This document shows, one piece after another, positions 35,976 through 45,402 of a DNA stretch of 64,000 nucleotides. Below the pieces are notes generated by a model, which saw nothing but the letters and a program-made list of their open reading frames with translations, was not told where the DNA came from and ran no database searches. Numbering within the stretch: position 1 is the stretch's first letter; each line of letters starts with the position of its first letter. Both the position numbers and the translations under genes were made by a program. Origin of the DNA: Pandoraea sp. (GTDB taxonomy: Bacteria; Pseudomonadota; Gammaproteobacteria; Burkholderiales; Burkholderiaceae); NCBI RefSeq assembly GCF_004297875.1, contig NZ_SCSK01000020.1, positions 1 to 64,000 on the forward strand, read 5' to 3'.

Positions 35976-37271
35976 ATGAGTGCGTATGCTTTCCTTTTCT
36001 CGCTCGTTCTGCTGATACTTCTCAGTGCCTTCTTCTCGATCTCCGAGATCGCCCTGACTGCCTCCAAGCGAACCAAGCTGCAAGTCCTGTCGGAAAAAGG
36101 CGAGCAACGCGCGCTGAAAATCATGCTGCTCAAGGAGCAACCCGGCAATTTCTTTACCGTGGTGCAAATTGGCGTCAACGCGGTGGCAATCCTGGGCGGT
36201 ATTCTCAGTGAGGGTGCCCTCAACGGGTATCTGCGCGAAGCGGCCTTGCCGTTCTTCGCGCCCGTGGCGGCCGAGCGCATTGGCAGCATCGGCTCGTTTC
36301 TGATCATCACCGTGCTATTCATTCAATTCGCCGATCTGATTCCCAAGCGGTTGGCGATGATCAATCCGGAGCAAGTGGCGTTGCGCATCATCGAACCGAT
36401 GTTGATGTGCATTCGCCTGCTCAAGCCCCTGGTCCTGGTCTTCAATGGCCTGGCCAATCTGGTGCTGCACCTGTGCAAGTTGCCCACCCGCTCGATCGAG
36501 CACGTCACCTCGGAAGACATCAGCGCAATCATGGATGCCGGCGCCGAGGCGGGCGTGCTGCGCAAGCAGGAACTGCACCTGATTGAAAACATCTTCGAGC
36601 TGGAATCGAAGAACATCGCCTCCGTCATGACCTATCGCGACGACGTGGTGTACTTCACGATCGCCGGCGACGAAAAGGGCATACGCGAGAAAATAAACGC
36701 GCGGCCGCATGCCAAATATCTGGTGTGCCGTGACGATATCGACAGCGTGCTTGGTTTCATCGACTCCAAGGACTTGCTGCAACGCGTGGCCAACGATGAT
36801 TTCAGCAGCGTGATTCGCAATATCGAGAAGTTCTACAACAAGAAGCTGCTGGTCATTCCCGACACGCTGAATCTGTCGGAAGCGCTGGCCAGATTCAAGG
36901 AAGCCAGGGAGAACTTTGCCGTGATCATCAACGAATATGGGCTGGTGGTCGGTATCGCAACGCTCAACGATATCGTCACGGCGCTCATGGGCAGTGTGAT
37001 CTACCCGAGCGACGACGAGCAAATCGTCAAGCGCGACGAGAGTTCGTGGCTGGTTGATGGCGTCACGCCGATCGACGACGTAAAAAAGACGTTGCAGATC
37101 GACGAGTTGCCCGGCGAAGGTGACTACGAAACCATCGCCGGCTTCATGATTCACGCGCTCAAGCGAATCCCGAAGAAATCGGAAGCGGTCGAGGCGGCAG
37201 GTTTCCGGTTCGAGGTAGTGGACATCGACAACTACAAAATCGACCAGTTGCTGATCTCCCGCCTGACGTGA
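35976..37271 (+). CDS. CNNM/CorC-like hemolysin family protein (DUF21, CBS pair, transporter-associated domain)
   Basis: LLSAFFSISEIALTASKRTKLQVLSEKGEQRA; CBS region VMTYRDDVVYF...; C-terminal PGEGDYETIAGFMIHALKRIPKKSE. Confidence 0.92.
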   Translation: MSAYAFLFSLVLLILLSAFFSISEIALTASKRTKLQVLSEKGEQRALKIMLLKEQPGNFFTVVQIGVNAVAILGGILSEGALNGYLREAALPFFAPVAAERIGSIGSFLIITVLFIQFADLIPKRLAMINPEQVALRIIEPMLMCIRLLKPLVLVFNGLANLVLHLCKLPTRSIEHVTSEDISAIMDAGAEAGVLRKQELHLIENIFELESKNIASVMTYRDDVVYFTIAGDEKGIREKINARPHAKYLVCRDDIDSVLGFIDSKDLLQRVANDDFSSVIRNIEKFYNKKLLVIPDTLNLSEALARFKEARENFAVIINEYGLVVGIATLNDIVTALMGSVIYPSDDEQIVKRDESSWLVDGVTPIDDVKKTLQIDELPGEGDYETIAGFMIHALKRIPKKSEAVEAAGFRFEVVDIDNYKIDQLLISRLT

Positions 37272-37277
37272 GCGATG

Positions 37278-38099
37278 CTAGCGCCCGGCCGGCAGGCGCA
37301 CCGTGTACTGGCCCGATTTCTCGTCGTGCAGCACCCGCACCAGGTCATGCCTCTCCGCATCCTCGACCAGTTCCTTGAATGAACGGTATCCGTAATAGGC
37401 CTCGTTGAACCCCGGCGCGCGGCGTTTGAGGGTCTGCTTGACCATCGAGCCCCAGATTTTTTCGTCGGAATCACGCTCGGCAATCAGCGCTTCGACGGTT
37501 TCCACCAGCAGATCGAAGACTTCCTGTTGCTTCTCGTTCTCGGCCACCGCGCCGGCGCTCGACTTGGCCGCCCCACCACGCGCGCCGGTCTTGCGAGGCG
37601 CGCGCTTTTTCTTGGCTTCCTGCGCCTGCACCAGATCGTCGTAGAAAATGAATTCGTCGCAGTTGGCCGTCAATAGATCGGAGGTCGAATTCTTTACCCC
37701 GACACCGATCACGTGTTTATTGTTCTCGCGCAGTTTCGACACCAGCGGTGAGAAATCGGAGTCACCACTGAGAATCACGAACGTGTCGACGTGAGCCTTC
37801 GTGTAACACAAATCGAGGGCGTCGACGACCATGCGGATGTCGGCGGAGTTCTTGCCGGATTGCCGCACATGCGGAATTTCGATCAACTCGAACGCCGCCT
37901 CATGCATCGGCCCCTTGAAGTCCTTGTAGCGCTCCCAGTCGCAATAGGCCTTCTTGACGACGATGCTGCCCTTGAGCAGCAGGCGCTCGAGCACTTTCTT
38001 GATGTCGAACTGGGCATACTTCGCGTCACGTACACCCAAGGCTACATTCTCGAAGTCGCAAAACAACGCCATGTTGGTGATTTCTATTTGACCAGCCAT
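37278..38099 (-). CDS. NYN-domain (LabA/DUF88) putative RNase with C-terminal OST-HTH/LOTUS-like domain
   Basis: NMALFCDFENVALGVRDAKYAQFDIKKVLERLLLKGSIVVKKAYCDW, KNSADIRMVVDALDL, FVILSGDSDFSPLVSKLRENNKHVIGVG; C-terminal KIWGSMVKQTLKRRAPGFNEAYYGYRSFKELVEDAERHDLV. Confidence 0.9.
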   Translation of the reverse strand: MAGQIEITNMALFCDFENVALGVRDAKYAQFDIKKVLERLLLKGSIVVKKAYCDWERYKDFKGPMHEAAFELIEIPHVRQSGKNSADIRMVVDALDLCYTKAHVDTFVILSGDSDFSPLVSKLRENNKHVIGVGVKNSTSDLLTANCDEFIFYDDLVQAQEAKKKRAPRKTGARGGAAKSSAGAVAENEKQQEVFDLLVETVEALIAERDSDEKIWGSMVKQTLKRRAPGFNEAYYGYRSFKELVEDAERHDLVRVLHDEKSGQYTVRLPAGR

Positions 38100-38389
38100 T
38101 GGGGTTCTTCCTGGTGAGAGTGGAGTGGCAGCGCCGGGCGCACAGGTGCCAGCCTAACATGCAGGGCCATTTGCTGGCGTATCACAAAAATTTGCAATCA
38201 GTGTTTGCCTATTCCGACGAATCAGCGTATAAACAGGAGCTAGGCAAGTCAAGATGAAAGTCCGTTGATCGCCGGTTCTCTCTGCAGTTGTTCGCACTCA
38301 GCGCTTCCGTTCTCAATTTTCCTTGTTTGTCTTCCACGTGGCGTCGCATTCCGCGTTCGTCATTGTCAAGTTTTTTGTCAGGAAATATC

Positions 38390-38593
38390 ATGAGTTCAGG
38401 TACAGTCAAGTGGTTCAACGATGCCAAGGGTTTCGGTTTCATTACGCCGGACGACGGCGGTGACGATCTCTTCGCGCATTTCTCCGCGATCGAGGGCGAC
38501 GGTTTCAAGTCGCTGCAGGAAAATCAAAAGGTCTCCTTTGAAATAACCAAAGGGCCGAAAGGCATGCAGGCCTCGCGTATCCGCCCGGCCTGA
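38390..38593 (+). CDS. cspA: Cold-shock protein (CspA family)
   Basis: [64 protein letters not shown]. Confidence 0.97.
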   Translation: MSSGTVKWFNDAKGFGFITPDDGGDDLFAHFSAIEGDGFKSLQENQKVSFEITKGPKGMQASRIRPA

Positions 38594-38618
38594 GTCTGCG
38601 CCAGACTGATCGCAACAT

Positions 38619-38650
38619 CGGCGCATCCGTCAGGATGCGCCGTTTTGTTT
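38619..38650 (+). terminator. Intrinsic terminator downstream of the csp gene
   Basis: CGGCGCATCC-GTCA-GGATGCGCCG followed by TTTTGTTT. Confidence 0.88.
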
Positions 38651-38767
38651 GGATCGCGGCGATGCGGCCAACGCATGCGCCTCGGCGCCGCTTCACGCGA
38701 AGTCCGATGCGCTGCAACGCCTCGGTCGAATCCTTTACGGTTGGCGAGACTCAAGGAGAACGACATC

Positions 38768-38911
38768 ATGGCCAAAGGACAATTACGCGGCAACAAGGAA
38801 GCCAAGAAGCCGAAGCAGAGCAAGCTGCCGGGCAAGCCCGTTTCGCCCGACGCGCCGCTGCGCACGGCCTCCGTCGTCACCGTCGTGCCCGATCGCCACA
38901 AGAAGAAATAG
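38768..38911 (+). CDS. 47-aa lysine-rich small protein
   Basis: [47 protein letters not shown] with upstream purine-rich RBS (AAGGAG); resembles small KPK-rich hypothetical proteins of proteobacteria. Confidence 0.72.
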   Translation: MAKGQLRGNKEAKKPKQSKLPGKPVSPDAPLRTASVVTVVPDRHKKK

Positions 38912-39062
38912 CCGGCTGCCAATACGCTGCCAGCACAATGCCCACCGGCCAGGGGCCGGGCGGCCGCCTGTGCGCATCGGCCCCAAGGCCGATCCATTCT
39001 CGCCATCCCATCGGCCGCCCTACCGGCCGGCTGTCTGGCATTCAACCGACAAGGAAATCGCA

Positions 39063-39320
39063 ATGGCAAAAGAAGAACTGATAGCAATGAACGGCATGGT
39101 CGACGAAGTGCTGCCGGATTCGCGCTTGCGCGTCACGCTCGAGAACGGCCACAGCCTGATCGCGTACACCTCGGGCAAGATGCGCAAAAGCCACATCCGC
39201 GTGCTCGCCGGCGACAAGGTGTCGCTCGAGCTATCACCGTACGATCTCAACAATGGCCGCGTGACTTTCCGTCACATCGAAGGGCGCGGCGCCTTCACGC
39301 CGGCACGCCGCCGCTACTGA
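39063..39320 (+). CDS. infA: Translation initiation factor IF-1 (probable paralogue outside the ribosomal protein operon)
   Basis: [72 protein letters not shown]1-fold IF-1. Confidence 0.95.
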   Translation: MAKEELIAMNGMVDEVLPDSRLRVTLENGHSLIAYTSGKMRKSHIRVLAGDKVSLELSPYDLNNGRVTFRHIEGRGAFTPARRRY

Positions 39321-39389
39321 ACGATATGTGTTTGGCCGAGTCAGGGCCGGCGGCGTTGCCGCTGGCCGTTCGGCTCGGCATTGCGTCCC

Positions 39390-39692
39390 TTACTCGGCGC
39401 GCACAGGGTTGGCCGCGGCGTCGCCGACCACCGTGTTCCATGCCCGCACGCGCCACGCTTTGACCAGTCCCTCCCGCACATAGGGATCAGCGCTGGCAAA
39501 CGCCTCGGCCACGGCCGGCGAATCCCCCTGAAACAGAAGCACGGCGGAGTCAGCCGGCTCGGCGAGCGCGCCGCCCAGCAATAGTTCGCCGCGGCGTGCC
39601 GCCTGCCAAGCCAGCGCCAGATGCGCGTCGCGAAACTGCGCGCGGCGCTCCAGATAATCGTCGCAAAGGTCGTAGAACAATATGTAATGCAT
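39390..39692 (-). CDS. YciI family protein
   Basis: MHYILFYDLCDDYLERRAQFRDAHLALAWQAARRGELLLGGALAEPADSAVLLFQGDSPAVAEAFASADPYVREGLVKAWRVRAWNTVVG. Confidence 0.9.
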   Translation of the reverse strand: MHYILFYDLCDDYLERRAQFRDAHLALAWQAARRGELLLGGALAEPADSAVLLFQGDSPAVAEAFASADPYVREGLVKAWRVRAWNTVVGDAAANPVRAE

Positions 39693-39730
39693 GGTGTTCG
39701 CTCCTCAGCCGTGACGGCCCGCGGGTTATC

Positions 39731-41695
39731 TCATGGTATCGGATCGCCCAACGCTTCGAACAATCGATCCGTCAAGCCGGATGCGCGCCGGCTGGGCGTA
39801 GCCACCGCCGCGGCGACAACCGGCCATGATGCATACAGCGCGACGCTCGTGCGCGCGCGCGTCACCGCAGTGTAAATCAGCTCCCGGGACAACACTCGGC
39901 TGCCCTGTTCGGGCAGCACCACGGCAACGCGCTCGAACTCCGAGCCCTGCGATTTGTGCACCGTCATCGCGAACGCCGTCTCGTGCAGCGGCAAGCTGGC
40001 TGGCGAAAACAAGCGATAGGCGCCGTGCTCGCCAGGAAAGGCCACGCGCAATGCACCATCGCTTCCCGCTGGTAAGGCAATCCCGATATCGCCGTTGAAT
40101 AGACCCAGCGCATAGTCGTTGCGGGTGACGATAACCGGCCGCCCGACATACCATGCGTCGGCCGAAAGCAAGGTCGTGGAACCCAACCCGACGCGCTGCA
40201 CGAAGGCGCTCGCCAGTTGCCCGTTGAGCGCCTCCACGCCACGCCGCCCACCGCGTGTGGCGCACAGCACGCGAAACCGGTTGAATGCGGCGAACAATTC
40301 GGTGGCGGCTCGGTCGGACTCCGCCCGGCGCAGCGCCGCCACCCTATCACCGTACTCGGCATAGCCGTCGGCCAGTTGTGCCAGGTGCGCGCTGTCGAGC
40401 GACGGGCGCGCGGTTTCGTACAGCACCACGCTCTGCTCGCCGTGCAACGGATCACCGCCTGCCAATACTTGCCGCACGTCGCTGACACGCCCGTGCTTGA
40501 TGCCCTCGGCCACGCGGCCGATCGCCGAGGCGCCGCCGAACCGGTAGTTGCGTTCGAGCCAAATCACACTATCTCGCAGCGGGGACGGCACGGCGGGCGC
40601 CTGGGCCGATTGCAGCAGCGCCGCGGGAATCGCCATGTCGCACGCCAGCGCCTCGCGACAAGTCGGCGACAGCGCCGGACTGGCGCTCAATTCACCAAAT
40701 ACCGCGCCGGCCTCGACTGCAGCCAACTGATCCTTGTCGCCCAACATAATCAGGCGGGCGCCAACTGGCACGGCCTCGAGCAAATGGGTGGCAAGCGACA
40801 CGTCGATCATCGATGCCTCGTCGATCACCACCAGGTCATAGGGCAGCGGATTGTCGGCATGATGACGAAAGCGCCGGCCGGCTCGCCGTGCGCCCTGCGG
40901 CACCACCCCGAGCAGACGGTGCAGCGTCAACGCTGCCGCCGGCAAGGCATTGCGCACCGCGGAAGGCAAATGCTCGGCGCGCGCGGCGAGCGCCTCCTGC
41001 ATGCGCTGCGCCGCCTTGCCTGTGGGCGCGGCCAGGGCCACGCGCAGCCCTGGCTGACGTTCGAGCAGGCAGGCCAGCAAGCCGACCACCGTGGTGGTCT
41101 TGCCGGTGCCCGGCCCGCCGCTCAGAATCACGATGTGCTGGCGCAGCGCCAGCGCGGCCGCCGCCATCTGCCAGTTCACCTCTGGCGCGCCGCCGGACGC
41201 GTCGGCACGGATATCGCCGGCCCCGAAATAGCGCGCCAGAAGCGCGCCATTTCCGTTCACGGGCAAACCGCCCTGGGCCGCGCCGCCGGCATCGGGCGTG
41301 CGATGAACGGCCAGCGCATGCGCCAGACGGCGCTCGTAGTCGTAATAGCGCGCCAGATACAGCCGGTCTCTGGCGTCGAGCACCAACGGCGCGTCGCTGT
41401 CAGCGGCCGCCTGCGGCGCGCAAATGCCGCTGCCCAGCAGGGCATCGCGCCACGCCGCCAGGGCCGGTGCGTCGTCGGGGAACAACTCGTGCGTGGCCGG
41501 TTCGTCATGCAAATCGCTCAACGGCACGCAGACGTGTCCGTCGGCCGTGGCCACGCTGAGCGCAAACGCTGCGCGCCAGACTCGCTGACACACCGCTTCG
41601 GAGCTGCCATGAAGACGGGCGAGCATCACCATGCGCCGCGCAAAGGCTTGTGCCAGGGCTTGTGTCGGCGAGCAAGCCTGCAGCGTCGGCATCAT
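39731..41695 (-). CDS. recD: Exodeoxyribonuclease V subunit alpha (RecD)
   Basis: ILSGGPGTGKTTTVVGLLACLL, VIDEASMIDVSLATHLLEA, AMTVHKSQGSEFERVAVVLPEQ; recC-recB-recD order. Confidence 0.95.
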   Translation of the reverse strand: MMPTLQACSPTQALAQAFARRMVMLARLHGSSEAVCQRVWRAAFALSVATADGHVCVPLSDLHDEPATHELFPDDAPALAAWRDALLGSGICAPQAAADSDAPLVLDARDRLYLARYYDYERRLAHALAVHRTPDAGGAAQGGLPVNGNGALLARYFGAGDIRADASGGAPEVNWQMAAAALALRQHIVILSGGPGTGKTTTVVGLLACLLERQPGLRVALAAPTGKAAQRMQEALAARAEHLPSAVRNALPAAALTLHRLLGVVPQGARRAGRRFRHHADNPLPYDLVVIDEASMIDVSLATHLLEAVPVGARLIMLGDKDQLAAVEAGAVFGELSASPALSPTCREALACDMAIPAALLQSAQAPAVPSPLRDSVIWLERNYRFGGASAIGRVAEGIKHGRVSDVRQVLAGGDPLHGEQSVVLYETARPSLDSAHLAQLADGYAEYGDRVAALRRAESDRAATELFAAFNRFRVLCATRGGRRGVEALNGQLASAFVQRVGLGSTTLLSADAWYVGRPVIVTRNDYALGLFNGDIGIALPAGSDGALRVAFPGEHGAYRLFSPASLPLHETAFAMTVHKSQGSEFERVAVVLPEQGSRVLSRELIYTAVTRARTSVALYASWPVVAAAVATPSRRASGLTDRLFEALGDPIP

Positions 41696-44600
41696 GATGC
41701 GTTCTCCTGCAAATCGGCTGACTGCATCAGGCGATCGAGCGCCTCGACCAGGGCGAGCGGCACGCGCTCGGCGAAAACGCCCGGCACGTCGCCCGATGTT
41801 TCATCCGGACTGCGCCAGGTGACCCTCGCGCCCCGAATGAACAGCCACAGGCAGCCGCCGATATCGCGCTCGTAGTCATAGGCAGGCAAGCGATTTCGCA
41901 AATAGCGGTGCAGCGCCACCGTGTACAGCAGATACTGCAGGTGGTAGCCATGCTCGGCCATCGCAAGCGCCAGCGCCGGACGGGCGTAGGCAGCCGCATC
42001 GTACCCGAGGTGATTGGATTTCCAGTCGGCAATCCACCAACGCCCCCGATGCACGAAAACCAGGTCGATGAATCCTTTCATGTAGCCGCGCAAGGTCGCG
42101 GCATCGAGCGCGATCTCCGCATACCCATGAGTGCGCAGCAATGCCCGCAGCGCCTCGAGCGGAACCACACCCAGCGGATAGGTAAATTCGAGTTCGGTCA
42201 GGCGCTGGGCCGGCGCGATCTCGGCAAGCCGCAGCCCCGGCTGAAGTTCGCACGCGACCAGTTCGCGCATCAGGCGTTGCATCATCGCAGGCCAGTGGGT
42301 GGCCGAGGTGGCGCCGGCCGGTGCGGGCGGCCGCTCGCGCAGCGCTTGCGCTGCAGCGTCGGGCCAACTGTCGGGACGCGTGAAGTCAGCCAACTCGAGC
42401 AACCGGTGCAGGCACTCGCCGGCGGCAGGCCCGCGCGGGAAATGCAGAATATCGTCGGCGGCCGGCCCGGCAGGGACGCTCGCGACCAATGGCGGCGCCA
42501 GCTCGCTCAGTGATGCGAGCGCGTCGTGATCGGGGCGCGGCCGCTCGCTGCGCGCGTGCTCGGCCTGACTAAGCAGCGCGCTGAAGCTGGCGATGCGCCA
42601 TGTCTCGCGCAGCGCACGGCGTGCCCGGCGAGACTCGAGCCGTGCCGGTGCCTCGCGCGCCGTCAACGGTACGGCAGCGCGCGACTCGGGCAGCATGCTC
42701 ACGCGCAATGCCCTGTCATCAAGCCCGCGCCATGCGGCAACGATCTGCTGCGCAGCGACGGCGCCGTCGGACCAAGCATCAAAACTCGTCTCCTGCCCCG
42801 CGACCAGCCAGTTGAGCATGCTGGCGCAGGCTTCCCTGGTGTTGCGCTTGGCCGTGTAGATGCCGGCCACCAGATAGCACCGGTACACTGCCCGCGTGAG
42901 TGCCACGTACAGCAGGCGCGCCTGCTCGGCGGCCTGTTCGCGATGCAGCGCGGCGCTCGCACGCGCGCGGGCGTGCTCATCGCGCCCATAGTCGATTACC
43001 GCCGCGCCGCCATCGTGATATTCGATGGCCAGTTGTTTGCCGGCATCGCGCACGCGGCCATCCCACAGGAACGGGCAGAATACGATCGCATATTCCAGCC
43101 CCTTGGACTTGTGCACGGTAACGATCTGCACCAGATGGCGATCCGATTCGAGGCGCAACTGCGCCTCGTCGCCACCGCCCCCCCGCCGGCGGCGCGCCGC
43201 CAGCCAGCGCAACAAAGCCGTCATGCCGGGCTGCTCGACCCAGCGTGCCTGCAACAGTTCTGCCAGATGCGACAGATTGGTCAGGCGGCGCTCGCCGCCC
43301 GCGCCCGCGACCAGCCGCGGCGCCACCTCGAGCTCGCGCATCAGGGTCCGCCACATGGCGATGAAGCCGCGTTCGAGCCAAAGCTGGCGGTAGCGCTGCA
43401 GACGCTCGATCCAGGCGATCGCGCCAGTCTCGGGCAAATCAGCCGCCTCGGTGTCCTGCAGGCGGAAAATCGCCATCGCATCGAGTCCGAACAGCGGTGT
43501 GGCCAGCGCGGCACGCAGCACGCGCAAGTCGCCAGGCGCCTCGACGGCCAGCAGCACGCGCTCGATCATTTCGGCTTCCTCGCTGGCGAACACCGAGTCC
43601 TGGGTCAGCTCGACGCTGCCGATGCCATATTGCGCCAGGACCTGCTTCATCCAGCTGCCCTGCACGTGAGTCTGCACGATGACAGCGATGTCGCCAGGCG
43701 TGAGGGGGGCATCCCCCAGGCGCACCGTGCCGGCCGTGGCGCCCTCAAGCAACCGCGCAATCTCGGCGGCGGTAGCGGCCGCCGCTTTCGCTTGCGCGTC
43801 GGCCTTGGTCAGCGCGACGTCGCCATCCGGCAGCAGCCAGACATTCAGCCCGGCGGCCGGCTCCGGGTCATGTAACGGCGCCCGCTCGCGCGTGCCGGCG
43901 CGCACTGGCGGGTAGTCCAGACCGTCGAGCACGAAGGCACGCGCGTTGCGGCCGAACAGTTTATTGCCGGCGTCGATCACTGCGCCCGTCGAGCGCTGAT
44001 TGACGGCCAGCGTATAAGCAGCGTCGGCGGTGTCGCGCGCTGCCAGGTAAGTATGCAGATCGGCGGCGCGAAAGCTGTAGATTGCCTGCTTGGGATCGCC
44101 CACCATGAACAGCGGGCCGCGCGACGCCTGCCCGGACGCCGCACCGTAGATGTGGTCGAAAATCTCGAATTGCAGCGGATCGGTGTCCTGGAATTCGTCG
44201 ATCAGCGCGCATGGGTAGCGCTCGCGCAGCACGCCGCCTAGCCAGGGGTGGGCCCGCAACGCGTGATGCAAATTGCTCAGCAGATCGTCGAACGAAACGG
44301 TGCGCGCCTCGCGCTTGCTCTCGCGCAGTGCATCGGGCGCCCACGTCAGCCAGTTGCGCAGCAATTCGAGCCAGCGCAGCGCATGACGGTCGGTCTGCGC
44401 ATCGCGAGCCGACAGCAGTGCATCGGCCAGCGCGAAAAACGGCGCGTCCGGTGGCGCGGCATTTTTCTTCGCGCCCTGTTTCAACTTGGCCGCGCCCAGC
44501 AAGAGTGCCTTGGCACCTAGCGGCGCGCCGGTATCGCCCGCATCGAAGTAACGCTGCCAGGCCTGCCGCGCGCTCTCGATGCCGTCGGCGGTATAAATAT

Positions 44601-45402
44601 TGGCCTTGAGATTCGGCAATGCATCCTGCACGAGCTGCGCCGGCGATGTCGCGCCCGACTGCCACGCGTGACGCGCGGCTGCATACAGCGCGTGCAGCGC
44701 GGGCTCGTCTTCGCCGGCGGGCATGGCCGGCCAGCGCAATTCGGCCTGCGGCTTTTTCAGGCGCCGCGCCAATTCGCCGACGAGCGCATCCGGGGTCATC
44801 TTGTTGTCGACCAGCCAAGCAGGGAAACCTTCGTGGCGCGCCGCGGCCGGCTCAACCTCGCGCCGCCAGAACTCGACCGCCAGATCATGACGAATAGCCT
44901 CGTCATCGGGCATCAGCTCGAACACCAGCGGCAGGCCGGCGGCAAAAGGGGTCTCGGACAGCGCACGCTGGCAAAAGCCGTGAATCGTATGGACGGCCGC
45001 CTGATCGAATGAATTGAGTGCCAGGCGCAAGCGCAGCAAGGCCTGCTCGGCGCTGATATGCCCATTCAGGATAAGCCGCTCGACCAGGGCCGACACCATC
45101 GGATCCGCCAATGGGCCGGCGTCGGGCGCGGCCGCCTTGTCGTCTGCTGTCTCCCCGCTCAGCGAGGCCAGCGCTCGGGCCAGACCGGCCAGTCGCGAGC
45201 GGATCCGTTCGCGCAACTCGGCGGTGGCGGCATTGGTGAAGGTCACCACCAAAATCTGCTCTATCGTGTAGTCCTTTTCCAACAGCAGGCGTACGACCAG
45301 CGCGCAGATATTCCACGTCTTGCCGGTGCCGGCCGATGCTTCGATCAGTTGCACCCCATCGAGCGGACAGTCAAACACATCGAGTTCGGGGAAGCGGCTC
45401 AT
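41692..45402 (-). CDS. recB: Exodeoxyribonuclease V subunit beta (RecB)
   Basis: LIEASAGTGKTWNICALVVRLLLE, TFTNAATAELRERI, ALIDEFQDTDPLQFEIF; nuclease region IDLVFVHRGRWWIADWKSNHLG. Confidence 0.96.
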   Translation of the reverse strand: MSRFPELDVFDCPLDGVQLIEASAGTGKTWNICALVVRLLLEKDYTIEQILVVTFTNAATAELRERIRSRLAGLARALASLSGETADDKAAAPDAGPLADPMVSALVERLILNGHISAEQALLRLRLALNSFDQAAVHTIHGFCQRALSETPFAAGLPLVFELMPDDEAIRHDLAVEFWRREVEPAAARHEGFPAWLVDNKMTPDALVGELARRLKKPQAELRWPAMPAGEDEPALHALYAAARHAWQSGATSPAQLVQDALPNLKANIYTADGIESARQAWQRYFDAGDTGAPLGAKALLLGAAKLKQGAKKNAAPPDAPFFALADALLSARDAQTDRHALRWLELLRNWLTWAPDALRESKREARTVSFDDLLSNLHHALRAHPWLGGVLRERYPCALIDEFQDTDPLQFEIFDHIYGAASGQASRGPLFMVGDPKQAIYSFRAADLHTYLAARDTADAAYTLAVNQRSTGAVIDAGNKLFGRNARAFVLDGLDYPPVRAGTRERAPLHDPEPAAGLNVWLLPDGDVALTKADAQAKAAAATAAEIARLLEGATAGTVRLGDAPLTPGDIAVIVQTHVQGSWMKQVLAQYGIGSVELTQDSVFASEEAEMIERVLLAVEAPGDLRVLRAALATPLFGLDAMAIFRLQDTEAADLPETGAIAWIERLQRYRQLWLERGFIAMWRTLMRELEVAPRLVAGAGGERRLTNLSHLAELLQARWVEQPGMTALLRWLAARRRRGGGGDEAQLRLESDRHLVQIVTVHKSKGLEYAIVFCPFLWDGRVRDAGKQLAIEYHDGGAAVIDYGRDEHARARASAALHREQAAEQARLLYVALTRAVYRCYLVAGIYTAKRNTREACASMLNWLVAGQETSFDAWSDGAVAAQQIVAAWRGLDDRALRVSMLPESRAAVPLTAREAPARLESRRARRALRETWRIASFSALLSQAEHARSERPRPDHDALASLSELAPPLVASVPAGPAADDILHFPRGPAAGECLHRLLELADFTRPDSWPDAAAQALRERPPAPAGATSATHWPAMMQRLMRELVACELQPGLRLAEIAPAQRLTELEFTYPLGVVPLEALRALLRTHGYAEIALDAATLRGYMKGFIDLVFVHRGRWWIADWKSNHLGYDAAAYARPALALAMAEHGYHLQYLLYTVALHRYLRNRLPAYDYERDIGGCLWLFIRGARVTWRSPDETSGDVPGVFAERVPLALVEALDRLMQSADLQENAS

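Noticed and set aside
40217-41875. 552-aa and other long + strand ORFs across 40-48 kb (e.g. 42526-43875, 45906-47234)
   Set aside because: Antisense to recD/recB/recC, which have clear catalytic motifs in the opposite strand
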